A stretch of 21,605 nt of DNA, from contig NWUY0300005270.1 in NCBI GenBank assembly GCA_004151065.3, positions 85,531 to 107,135 of the forward strand. Reading direction: 5' to 3'. The notes beneath the pieces were generated by a model, which saw only the letters and a program-made list of their open reading frames with translations, did no database searches and was not told the DNA's origin. The DNA comes from Larix sibirica (lineage: Eukaryota > Streptophyta > Pinopsida > Pinales > Pinaceae). This document shows, in pieces, positions 9,344 through 19,040 of the stretch. Every line of letters starts with the position of its first letter. The first letter of the stretch is position 1. A program made the translations under genes and the position numbers.

Positions 9344-9460
9344 GAGTTGTCTAATAATTAGATTATTTGGACCCATATATTACAAGAATCTATCACATCA
9401 CGACAAAAAAATCAATATATTACTAAAATAGGTCTATAAAGTTTAATAGTTAGACAACTC
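9344..9460. mobile_element. 117-bp MITE-like palindromic element
   Basis: The terminal arms gagttgtctaa (9344-9354) and ttagacaactc (9450-9460) are perfect 11-bp inverted repeats. Weaker inverted matches continue inward over about 40 bp (for example ttggaccca against taggtct), so most of the element can fold on itself. The ends match those of 8328-8720. No clean target duplication is visible. Confidence 0.6.
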
Positions 9461-9600
9461 CTTGTACAATCTGGAAGCCAGCTATGGGTGCAAGTCTCTA
9501 GATTGATTTGATAACATTTTCCTTCGCACTTGATTTGATATCTATCATGCCTTGTGGGTTGTCACGCCTTGTGGATTGTATCGCTTAAAGTTATTATCCA

Positions 9601-9708
9601 TATTATATTACAAAATATTTTGTTGTATTTGGTGATAATCATATAAATGATTTATATTATATTACAAAATATTTTGTTATATTTGGTGATAATCATATAA
9701 ATGATTTA
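9601..9708 (+). repeat. Two 54-bp tandem copies, one mismatch
   Basis: Copies 9601-9654 and 9655-9708 differ by a single G/A change in ttgtt(g/a)tattt. This is a recent duplication inside the old degenerate array. Confidence 0.93.
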
Positions 9709-9720
9709 TGTTAATGATTT

Positions 9721-10259
9721 TAATATCTCTCATATATTCTAATTCTCTTTCATTATTCGTTATTCTCTTTAATTATTCATGTTAGTGAACCTCTATACTA
9801 GTTAAAGTTATGTAGTTAAATTTTCTTCCCAAATTATGCTTTATTTTTTAAGCATAAATGAAACCACATGTACGTATGATATATAAAATGAAATTAATCT
9901 ATATGGCATTCATAAGTTGGTAGTGAAATATGTTGTTTTTTTATTTTCTTAAAAAAAGTATTTTTTTTATTTAAGAGGAATCAAAAATACAATGATCAGA
10001 TGCTCTAAGCATAATAAAAAATGTGTTTTTCACAGCTGTTTAAGACCTTCCCTACAACTCTTCACTAATATAGATTCTCCTGAGCTAAAATACATATCTC
10101 ATCTTATTTAGTATAGATTCTCCCATCCAAGCTATTGATAAACGTAGATAAATTACAAAGCTCATACATGTAGAAGATTGACATATTACATATCATATTA
10201 TAGAGTCATAGGTCACATATATTGCACTACCTAGTACCCACAAAGTGATCATTTATGAT
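9721..10259. other. AT-rich stretch with no gene
   Basis: No coding frame or family resemblance is seen. Poly-T runs at about 9932-9970 on the plus strand could be the poly(A) remnant of the minus-strand LINE that follows, but the distance of about 300 bp to its RNase H domain and the low complexity leave this open. Confidence 0.4.
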
Positions 10260-11450
10260 GTCTTCCAAAGAGCATTGACTTTTGTTAAAAGAAGATCGTG
10301 CTTTGAAAGATGATCCACAATATTGTCTAATTGCTCGTAGACATGTGTATAACTAATCATCTAGAAATGGCTTGAGGTGTCCTTCAACTACAAAGAAAGA
10401 GGAAGTAAGGCATTGTTTTGAATATGCAAACCATCACTCATCCAATTTGTGACTAGTAGAGAGTCTCCCAAGACCTAAAGATGAACAATACCCTTGTCCA
10501 AAGAAAGTTTGAGCAAAAATAAAAGTGCTTTGAAATCCCCTAGATGTTGGTCCCTTGACCTAGATTTGCTTTTACATAAGTAAAATGATCATAAAAAGGT
10601 AGATGGTAAAACCAATTACATAGGTTGAGACAAGACCTTGACATGCCCCATTAAAAAAACCCAAGCATAAGATTTGCTCATTTGAACTACTCCCAGTATT
10701 CTTTGAGTATTAGCCTTTGGAATACACTTATAATGAGCTAGCAAAGAAATTACTTGGGATGCTACCTGGAAGGGAGGGATGAGATTCTCTTCAAATAGAA
10801 TTGAGTTCTTGGCCAACCAAATACCCCACAAAACCAAGAGAGGAGCGACCATAAGGTTATTCAAATCACTATTAGTAAACCATTCCAAAAAACAAACCTC
10901 CAAATTACCCTTTCTCCAATGTTTACCTAGTAGAGCCTCCATTTCAGACCATACCCCATTGCACCCACATAGAAGACAAATACCCGAGCCTATCATGTTC
11001 CTATCTTGCCCTATCTAGTTGCAACATTAAAAGCCTAGATTAACTCATCTGCGACATTACTTATCTAATGTGGGCCAATTTTAAGTTCGGCTAGAAAAAG
11101 ATCCTAGGCTTGCACCATATCATCCTCTCAAACCATGGTCAGTTGCCTTCAATCACCATTGATTCCATAGAGTAGTTCCAACTGGATTTTCAACCAAGTC
11201 AAGCGTGCATCTACCAATTATCTACATATGCTGTATGAGATTCTCAAGAAAGAAGATACTTCTACCACAACCCCGTGTTACATCTGCCCCAACCCTTACC
11301 TGAGCCCCATATCCAACCCTCCAAGCCAAAAAGTTTCCAATTACTAAAAAGGAAAGAGTCATAGTCTTCTAGTAGCTGGAGACAATTTGGATGCTCTTTA
11401 TTGTGGGAAAAATGGCCCAAAAGTGGGAAATCCTTCCTTCCCTTGCAGGT
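10260..11450 (-). mobile_element. LINE fragment, zf-RVT and RNase H end (pseudogene)
   Basis: Read right to left, the first recognisable part (about 11340-11270) is IGNFLAWRVGYGAQVRVGAD, typical of the region between RT and the zinc knuckle. The best open piece, 10996-10616, starts with the Cys pair ICLLC and reads WRKGNLEVCFLEWF, LLVLWGIWLAKNSILFEEN and PPFQVASQVISLL. It leads into an RNase H remnant at about 10520-10260 with LQVLGDSLLVTNWMSDG and ISYTHVYEQLDNIVDHLSK. Stops and frame changes break it throughout. Having RNase H after the zf-RVT is the plant LINE arrangement. The 5' part stops abruptly at 11450, where LTR-like sequence begins, so the LINE was probably split by the gypsy element. 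Confidence 0.85.
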
Positions 11451-12351
11451 TGTATGCAAGGAAACAATGTGAGTTGATGGTTAGTAAGTCCAATACACAA
11501 TGTTGAAGCTATTAAAGGAATATCAACACATATAATGATTATTTTGAAGATAAAACTTGCATCAATGAGATAAAAACACAACAAAGAGATGAAATTCAAC
11601 CAAATGTTTATTTCCAATGGAAAAGCTTGAATACAATGGTGTCACCTAGGAGAATGTTGCTTTCAAATGGTACTAGCCAACATTCCCTTTGGGAGGGTCC
11701 TTTGATCTCTCTCTCTCTACGTGCTTACTAACTAACTTGGGATGATGAAGGGAAAATACCTGGTTCTTGAGGAAGAAGCTAAGTGAGCTTGGAATGCTAA
11801 CTGATGATAAGAATGAGGTTGAAAGATGATTCTCTCAAGTTGATTTTTGCATCATAACTTTGCTCTTAATTTCTCCTTATGAAATGCATGCCCATGGATT
11901 CCTTTTATAGGCCAAATGGAGGTCCACAGACATCGAGTTCTTCATGTGAATGCTCATGATCCTAATGAAATGAATTCAAGGTACAAGTATGGGTCTATTG
12001 AAATCCCAATCATGTGAGGGAAGCCAATTCAAATTCCTTGTAGCCAAAATGTGGTTGAAAAGCTTTGAATGTGCCATGAAATTTAATGGTCTGTGTGTTG
12101 GTACATCCATGTGGTTTTCAAGGGATTTTTCATGTGATTTCATGTGGGTTGTCTTTAACGAACTTGCACGCCACATAATTTTCCTTTGAAAAACCCACGT
12201 AGTTGACCAAAAGTATGATTCAGTCATTTATTTCTTTGTTTCATATGTTTATTTTGTTGATGAAGAAGTCCCGTTAGCTACATGTTCTATGTCAATGATG
12301 TTTCTCTGTAATAATCTTCGAAATGTCACATGTGCGAAATTAGGGTGATAA
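11451..12351 (-). mobile_element. Putative 3' LTR of the gypsy element
   Basis: On the minus strand the segment has a strong TATA box, GGCCTATAAAAGG (around 11904-11916), in the middle, with a plausible U3 before it and R-U5 after it. It ends CCTTGCATACA at 11451, exactly where LINE coding sequence resumes on the other side. The other border is less certain. A purine run AAGGGGAATC precedes TATTATCACCC at about 12351, which would be a polypurine tract followed by an LTR start with TG changed to TA. An alternative start, TGTTGGCTAGTA preceded by AAAGGGAA, sits at 11681, but it falls downstream of the TATA box. No second copy is in the window to confirm. Confidence 0.42.
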
Positions 12352-14074
12352 TAGATTCCCCTTGATGTGTGAGGTTAGGAGGGACCCATATAGCTGAAAT
12401 ACATCATCGTTTCTTTCCCTCATGTTGATATCCCGTTATGGTGATAAAAATCAAGCGATTGTTGAGAGGTCAAAGGTATCACGTGGGGGAATGTTGGCGA
12501 TGACCAATGAAGTGCAAAACTGTTGGGTGACACATATAAATTATTTTATACAAAAAAGACATGCATTCGTATTCTTGTGATAATTTGTTTTGAAGTTAAT
12601 TACAATAAGAGAATATTGAGGGGTCTAATCTTTGAACTATTGAGGTAGGGACGAATGTGGCCTCGACCGCTTCTGAAGTAGATGTGATTGGTGTATTGAT
12701 GGTGTGGCAATGAGTCTCGATGGTGTCTGGGAGTTTCTGTGTAGCAACTTGTAGGGAGGGTGAATTGTTGATGATATTGAATAACCCGCTAGGGTGGGGG
12801 ACTTGAATAACGATGAAGGTGCCGAGTGGGAAACTTATAGTATAATATTTGAAAGTCTTCATTCATAGCTAGGAATGCTGATATTGTTGAAATGTATGAC
12901 TCACCCTAATGTGAGAAAGGATTTGATGTTAAGCATTGGGGAGAATATTGAGGCAAGGAGCAATGGTGACTCTTCTTGCGCAGTCTGAAATTAACCTTGT
13001 TTGATGGAGGGGTAACCAAAGTATAATTAATTCTACTGTAACTCTTATAATAGGTTTTGTTGAAGTCGATGAGAGCGGTGCATATAGTGAGAGGTGGATG
13101 TTGCTGATGAGGACCAAGAACATATTGTAGTTGAAGGGGGTGACGATAGACTCAAGATGAGACAAGCTGGTAAGCATGGGGCTCATGAATTCCCTTGATA
13201 AGAGTATGAATGGGTAAATATTTTTTGGCAACAATATTTAGCCAACATAGTAGGGCGATTTAGGGTCAGAAAGGACCGATGGACTAAGTATACTATAAAG
13301 TGGTATTTTCAAATTGGAATGAGTAAAATGGATCATGTAACAGGATGAAAGTGATAATAATGAAGGTGCTTATAGGTAGAAATTAAGTGGCACAAGGTGA
13401 TTACATCGATCATGGGAGACCACAAATGTTGTTTCCCAAAGAATAATTAACGATAACTAAAGTTGTTCTCTCATTTTGAGTGTGCCGGGAAACTTCTTTT
13501 TTACAAATGAATAAAAGAATGATGGAAATGTTACAAACAAGAAGATGGGTTCCCAATGAGTACATACCATGTAGAGCGTTCCTGTGGGGATGGTCAAGTG
13601 CCAACGATGTTATAGTTAGAAGGAAGGGCCCCATGGTGGGTCTTCTTGGGAATCAATGAGATGGAGATGAATGAAAATGGTCTACTAATTGTTGTGGGGA
13701 TGAGGGATCATTTGTGAATCATAACCATAATATGTCGTGGAATACATAGGTGTAGTTAGCAAAATGCAAAGAGGGGGAGACATGTGGATTCCTTGGTTAG
13801 ATGGTGAATGTATTCCTTGATCTTAAGCTATAGAGAGGTGATACTAGATATGTGCAACATATAGAGAGGTGATACTGAGCCTATATGCAAGGTTAAGGAG
13901 ATATACCTGGTAAGGTGGCAGTGAGACAATGAGTGGTTATTTGAAGCTTTTTGACCAAAATCATGCACACATGAAAAAATATCATCATGTAATATTGTAC
14001 ATGATAAATAATTCAATGGTGCAAATGTCATAAAAAAATGGTTAGCTGTACCTAAGAAAATGGTAAAAAAATAG
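12352..14074. other. 1.7 kb between putative LTR and tandem repeats, no recognised gene
   Basis: The plus strand is unusually rich in G and purine/GTG strings and the minus strand in pyrimidines. Minus-strand open frames of 74-101 codons (13234-12929, 12862-12596, 13634-13410) show no family motif that I recognise. A small direct repeat of tagagaggtgatact lies at 13831-13845 and 13862-13876. By position this would be the 3' untranslated region of the gypsy element. Confidence 0.45.
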
Positions 14075-14740
14075 GGTCCTGATGAAGTTCCATGGGGAAT
14101 GAAACAAATGATACCATGATGAAAAGCTTGTGATCCTAATTACACTGGTTTTGACGGCTCGTTGATTGGAGTTATGGATCTCCTAAATGAGAAAATGAAG
14201 TTTGGGGCAAATGGATATATATAAGGGCGGGGATCACATTTTGAAAATCATTTTGACCGTTTGAGTTGTGTTTCCCTAAACTCTCTTTTGCTGATTTTGG
14301 GTGACTGGACCAATGGTTTTCAAATATGTGAGTTCTAGGTAAGCCACCATCACCTCCTTGTCATTCTTATCCATTTGGTTTTTCATTTAGGGACCCTAAG
14401 AGATCGTCCTTATGAAGTTCCTTGGGGATTCAAACAAATGGTATGACGATGAAGAGTTCATGATATTGATCGTGATGGCGTTGACGAATCATGGATTGGA
14501 GTTAAGAATCTCCTGAAAGCTAGTTGAAGTTTGGGGAAAATGGCTATATATAGGCGTGGGGACCACATTTTGAAAATCATTTTGACCGTTTGAGTTGTGT
14601 TTCCCTAAACCCTCTTTTTTATTATGGACAACTGGACCAACGGTTTTTCAATCTGTGAGTTCCAAGTAAACCACTATTACCTCGTCATTTTTATCCAATT
14701 AGTTTTTCATTTAGGGACCCTAGGCAACTGTATGGAATCC
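14075..14740 (+). repeat. Two ~330-bp tandem units, each with a TATA box
   Basis: Unit 1 (about 14075-14404) and unit 2 (about 14405-14740) share gatgaagttcc/tatgaagttcc, a ttggagtta string, cacattttgaaaatcattt, gaccgtttgagttgtgtttc, actggaccaa and tttcatttagggaccct. Each has a TATA-like core in the same place: tatatataa at 14216-14224 and tatatata at 14545-14552, both followed by a G-rich gcgggga/gcgtgggga stretch. They lie upstream of the plus-strand PMD-like ORF and antisense to the gypsy element. They may be a duplicated promoter or, equally, one of the 3'-UTR tandem repeats known from Retand-type elements. Confidence 0.82.
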
Positions 14741-14771
14741 CACAAGAGTTTTCCATACAATCACGCGGGTT

Positions 14772-14813
14772 TCGAAGGAATTGTCATGTGGAAAAGTGTA
14801 GAAATTCCTTCGA
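14772..14813. repeat. Inverted repeat with 11-bp perfect arms
   Basis: tcgaaggaatt (14772-14782) and aattccttcga (14803-14813) are separated by 20 bases, so RNA from either strand could form a hairpin. It sits between the tandem TATA units and the PMD-like ORF, in the leader of any transcript started from those units. Confidence 0.75.
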
Positions 14814-15089
14814 CAATCGTGTGCCACATGGGATGCAGAGCTATGGGTCTACACGACAACATTGCACGACTGCATATACTAACAGTTGCATGGTCACACG
14901 TCTGCTCATTGTATTTCCCAAATGTGAAATTGACACAACCACTCACTGGGAGGGGTTATGCTTCACACGTGAGATGCATGTGCCTCGCGCAGTAGGTGAA
15001 TGTGCCTCACGAGGTTTTTTCTTTTTTCTTTTGTTTTACTATGGATGAATTATTTTTGGAATACTTTCTCACCTTTTTTCTTGGTTGGT

Positions 15090-16600
15090 TTTGCAAGTCA
15101 TACTGCAATATGGCGATTGAGTGGCGTGAGTGCCATATCAATGCCTTGCAGGATGTGGTGGCTCGACAAATTTAGGTTTGACAATGCCTAAACAAGGTAG
15201 AGCTATTGAAATATTGGGATTGTCCCCTGATGAGGGTCAATGATCATCTCCTGAGGGAGCTGATAGATGTGTGGAGCCCACAACTAGGGTGTTTTATAGT
15301 GGATGGAAAGAGGATCACTCTCGACTGTTTTGACATCTATTTTTTGATTGGTTTATCGATTTGAGGAATCTAAGAGGAGACCCAACCATCATTGAGTGGG
15401 AATTTGACTATGGATCAGTTGGTTTCTCAGTACTACAGGGGAAACCTAACGCAAAGAAGGATGGAGATATCCTTCTCTCACACATTGTGGATCTAACCAC
15501 GAGGGAAGTGGTGACCATGGTAGTTTGTGTGCTGGTAGCGATTATGAGCCACCAGATTTCTGGAGGCCAACTTCTCCTTATGGAGAAGGTCTTGGTCAAT
15601 AGGTTGGAGGTTACCTGGGTGCACATGTTGGTTGTCAACATACATGCAGGGGAACAACAAATTTTGATATGGGTTGATCTTATGCTCCCTTTTCTTTGAT
15701 TCGTTCCCTTCCTTGAGGCCACTTATTGTTGTACTTGTCCAGGGGCCGAGGGAGCCTCGTATGGTTTTTCAGGAGCACTATGATGCCTTATATTTGTTGT
15801 GGCCAGGTGGGCCATGTGTTCACTTTGAACTAACTGATGGTGTGGAGGAGCAGAGGGGGCTCGTGGAGCGGTACCGTTGGTAGGGGTATACTTTTGGGGA
15901 GGCCCCGATCTCTCACCTTGCGTTTGTTGTGATGGGTGGGGACCCATGGGTGAATAAATCTTGTATCATAACTTGTTAAGACTTTACTTTCGTTTTTTGA
16001 TTTCATGCATGTTTAATCTATTGTAAGTATATGTGAGATACTCACTATGTGATGTTGTTTTTTGGTTGCAGATATGGGACCCATCCCTCCTCCAACTGGG
16101 GCTGCACTGATTGCTGTAGGAGTTGATATTGGTTGAGCTTGGTGCTGATGTCATCATCGAGAGGAGGTCTTCCCTTGGGAGGGGGGTGGAGGTCGAGGTA
16201 TTGATGAGGGATCCCTAGCAGGGGTAACCCCAATTATGTTGGTTATGCCGAACTTGAGAAGTGTTTTGTGGTCACCCTTGAGGGCATGGATGAGCAGATA
16301 TGGAATGATTTGGATGATTGGTTGGTCAATACTTGTATCCATATACTAGAGGGTGTTAGCCTTGGGTGGAATATGATCTTGCGGTGAGCATGCATTGTAG
16401 GTGAGAGTCACCATATGAAGATGGAACGGGGAGCCATAACAGAAGCCGGTCCCGAGGAGAAGGAGTAGTACCACCCCCCGCAGTAGTGGGTATAGTAGCT
16501 AGTCCACCACCGCCACCACCAATAGAAAGGGAAATGGTACATCCAAAGGCCATGGTGCCTCTAGCCTTGATGGTTCCTCCCCCTCCTAGGATGTGATGGT
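15090..16600 (+). pseudogene. Plant mobile domain-like ORF remnant, antisense to the gypsy element
   Basis: Several frames must be combined. About 15205-15354 reads LLRELIDVWSPQLGCF and then IVDGKRITLDCFDIYFLIGL. This resembles the plant mobile domain (PMD) pattern in which an aromatic-rich strand and 'ITLxD' precede a short helix ending in GL. Next come MDQLVSQYYRGNL (about 15410-15450) in one frame, DGDILLSHIVDLTTREVV (15460-15515) in another, and FFDSFPSLRPLIVVLVQGP (about 15690-15750) in a third. The end, about 16440-16600, is proline-rich (a VASPPPPPPIE stretch). Stops and at least two frameshifts show it is dead. PMD proteins related to MAIN/MAIL1 also occur inside plant gypsy elements and MULEs. 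The assignment rests on pattern memory, so it is tentative; the antisense ORF position is firmer. Confidence 0.5.
15950..16071 (+). other. Candidate intron in the antisense ORF
   Basis: The segment starts GTGAAT and ends with a T-rich tract plus GGTTGCAG. It is AT-rich between GC-richer flanks, and several stop codons lie within it. This is how a short plant intron looks, but with a decayed ORF the reading frame cannot prove it. Confidence 0.35.
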
Positions 16601-17229
16601 TTGTTTATGTATTTTTTCTCATGCATATGTGATGTTGTATGATGATAAACACAAACTTTTATTTCCTTTCATGAAAAGTCTACTAATCAATGTGATAAAT
16701 TTCAATCCAAAACTGATTTTTGATGTGGTCAACAAATGTATTAGAACTTCTAGGGACATGGATGAATGTAAGGGTTTCAAATTATCAAGCCAAAAGTTGC
16801 ACCTGTAAGTACTTTCAGAAAAGGCATGGATCACGAATGTGGAAGACATTATTGAATTGGGTGACAAGGAGTTGAGAATCTAGGTGGATGTGGATATGGA
16901 GAACAAGGAAATGAATGGCATCAACCAATAATATGATGACAACATCATATTCTTCTTGGTTGTTAGTGGCTTGACAGAGTCATGCACCACCAATGTGGAA
17001 AAATGTATGTGTTGGGGTGTAAATGGCGAAAGAAGCTGATGCAAGATTCTTTGACCAATGACTTGATCCATCGACGAAGTTGAAATAATAGTATGTATTT
17101 GAAGTCATCTACAAAGGAAAAACTAGTTTTTGAGAAACAATTAGTCTGGAAACAATGGAAACAATGAAAAGCAAAAAAAAAAAATCATGGTGTACCTATA
17201 ATGTTTGTTGAAATATGATGGTATGGGTT
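16601..17229. other. Spacer between antisense ORF and integrase, no recognised gene
   Basis: Short open frames on both strands (for example 16593-16808 plus and 17071-16880 minus) have no recognisable motif. The position matches the variable region after integrase in Tat-lineage elements. A run of 13 A occurs near 17173-17185. Confidence 0.45.
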
Positions 17230-18505
17230 AGGGATATAATTTATTCAAGTACATCCCATTGAAATGGCTGTTAAGAAGACCTCCTTATGGGAATCTTAGC
17301 CCATATGCACCCTTGGGAAGGCATCGCTTGATGATATAAGGTCCTTTTTGAAGGGGTCTTAACTTACATAGTCTTGGTTTAATGTCATTTTTTGCGTCAA
17401 ACACAAGGACAAGGCCACCTTCGGTAAAAATGTGAGGAAAAACTTGGCAATCGTAATGATATTTGGATCATGCCTTCATAGCCTCATTTTTCTATAATGA
17501 TATGCGATGTTTCTCATTGAGGTGTTCCAAAGAGATTAGGCATTGCTCAAGGGTGGGGGTATCAGGGAGTAGTTCAACAATAGTTTGCAGGGTGGGAATA
17601 TCATACTTTATGGGTAAATATGTCTCTATGCCATAAATGAGGCAAAATGGAGTGAATCTTGTGGCAATTTTGACTAATTCTATGTATGCCCAAAGTGTAG
17701 AGAAAAGCATGTGATTCCAAGTAGTCTTAGTGTTGTTAACTATCCTTTGAAGAATGGTTTTGAGGACTTTATTGATTGCCTCAACCTATCCATTTCCTTG
17801 TGGATAGTATGAGTTGGAAAACATATGGATAAACCCCAACAAGAAATATAGTTCTTGGAAGATCTCATTTTGGAAATGAGTTCCGCTGTCAGATACCAAA
17901 TGTTTAGGAACACCAAATCATTTGATGACGTGATTAAAAAATAATCGAGCGGTAGTGGCACTCATGTTATTGAAAATGGGCATTGCCTCAAATCACTTGG
18001 TGAAGTAATCGATGGAAATGATGATGTACTTGTGGCCATTGATGGAGGTGGGCCGACATTCCATGAAATCAATTCACCATTTGAACAAGGGGTCAATCGT
18101 GATGATGGGGTGCAAAGAAGCTGAAGGAGATTGGGTCTTGCAGGAAAAGATTTGATAGTTTTCACATAATTTGATCACATGAATATAATCTTTGAAGAGT
18201 GTTGGCCAAAATTATCTTGCGCGGAGGATATTTTGGGTGGTGGCCAATCTAGACAAGTGGTTTCTGCATGTGCCATTGTGACAATCATTTAGGTCATGCT
18301 CGACTTCCTCATGAGGTAAGCATTTCCATAGGATGGTGTCAGATAATCTCCCATAAATAACGTCTAGTCCAATGAGGATATAGAAAGGGGCCCGATGATA
18401 TATACAATGATGGTCATCCCGTGAGTGGTGTGAAGAAAACTTATGCAGGAATAGATATATGAACATGTCTTCATACCAGGGGTCTTTAGTGGAAATTACA
18501 AACAA
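17230..18505 (-). pseudogene. Ty3/gypsy integrase remnant
   Basis: Read right to left, the zinc-binding N-terminus comes first: a degraded H-H-C-C with CHNGTCRNHL, FWPTLFKDYIHVIKLCENYQ, where the last Cys is replaced by Tyr. The RNase H-fold core follows: DFMECRPTSINGHKYIIISI carries the first Asp, HLVSDSGTHFQNEIF the second Asp (codon at 17888-17890; usual motif SDNG), and VEAINKVLK the Glu (17780-17782). The three DDE residues therefore survive. The C-terminal part is readable through GPYIIKRCLPKGAYGL to GMYLNKLYP near 17240, the usual end of Tat-type integrases. In-frame stops occur, for example just before VEAINK. A dead copy. Confidence 0.85.
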
Positions 18506-19040
18506 GTGTTTGTTAAGAAACTAATCATTTACTAGGTTTCCTACTACAAGAACTAGGAGATCCACTAAAATTCGGCGAGGGATAAGACCTTTTTACTTTG
18601 GGAATCATAAAATCCAGGTCAATTTATTAGAGAATAACGACTCGACAAGTGAATTTACTATTTATAAGTCACCAAATTAGTGTGTACTACATCATGTTGG
18701 AGTTTGCGATGATGATTGTTTTGTGAAGCAAGTGGTAATGGTGTAGTTTTTGCACTGAGAGGATGATAGCCTAGGCCAATTTCTCATCATGACTATAATT
18801 AATCAGTGGTCTTGATAGTGTTTTACTAATGTAATAAATTACATGTTCCTCATGGTTCTCACCTTCTTGATTTAAGATGTCGGCAATTGAAGAGGGGGAT
18901 GCCAAAATGTAAACAATAAAATATTGATCAAAGTTGGGTGGGTCTACCAAAGGAGCAGAGTTAAGTTCCTTCTTTAATGCCTCAAAGGACTATTGTGCTT
19001 GGTGGTCCCATTGGAAGGGAGTGTCCTTTTGAAGGAGACA
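18506..19040 (-). pseudogene. Ty3/gypsy RT-connection and RNase H remnant (pol, second half)
   Basis: Right to left it begins LLQKDTPFQWDHQ next to the solo LTR, then SFEALKKELNSAPLVDPPNF, FIVYILASPSSIADIL, HVIYYISKTLSRPLINYSHDE and LLHKTIIIANSN. These are the connection and RNase H blocks of gypsy pol. The usual first catalytic Asp (YTDAS) is replaced (YILAS), and the later D of DSN is Asn here. Stops follow. The integrase continues to the left. Confidence 0.82.

Larger units (their letters stand above)
9215..9720 (+). repeat. Degenerate T/G-rich repeat array, right part
   Basis: The same family of units as the array at 7365-8136 resumes: gtgatgttattaggtatc, attttggtgtcatgc and ggttgttatccc near 9235-9310, and ttgatttgataac near 9510, matching 7984-7996. 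It confirms that the elements in between are insertions into one array. Confidence 0.65.

Noticed and set aside
8327-9461. A single larger element bounded by ggagttgtctaa and ttagacaactcc
   Set aside because: Each end has a nearer matching partner (8720 and 9344), and the interval crosses the right end of the better supported 8137-9214 element. Two separate small elements explain it better.
11976-12227. Overlapping open frames on both strands at 11976-12227
   Set aside because: Neither resembles a known protein. The segment lies in the putative LTR U3, and mirrored frames on both strands argue against coding.
12596-13634. Minus-strand frames of 74-101 codons as gag of the gypsy element
   Set aside because: No CCHC knuckle or other gag pattern is visible, and gag should lie on the far side of pol, outside the window.
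15723-15947. 74-codon minus-strand Pro/Ser-rich frame
   Set aside because: It is opposite the better supported plus-strand PMD-like remnant, and its proline richness reflects the complement of Gly/Trp-rich sense codons.
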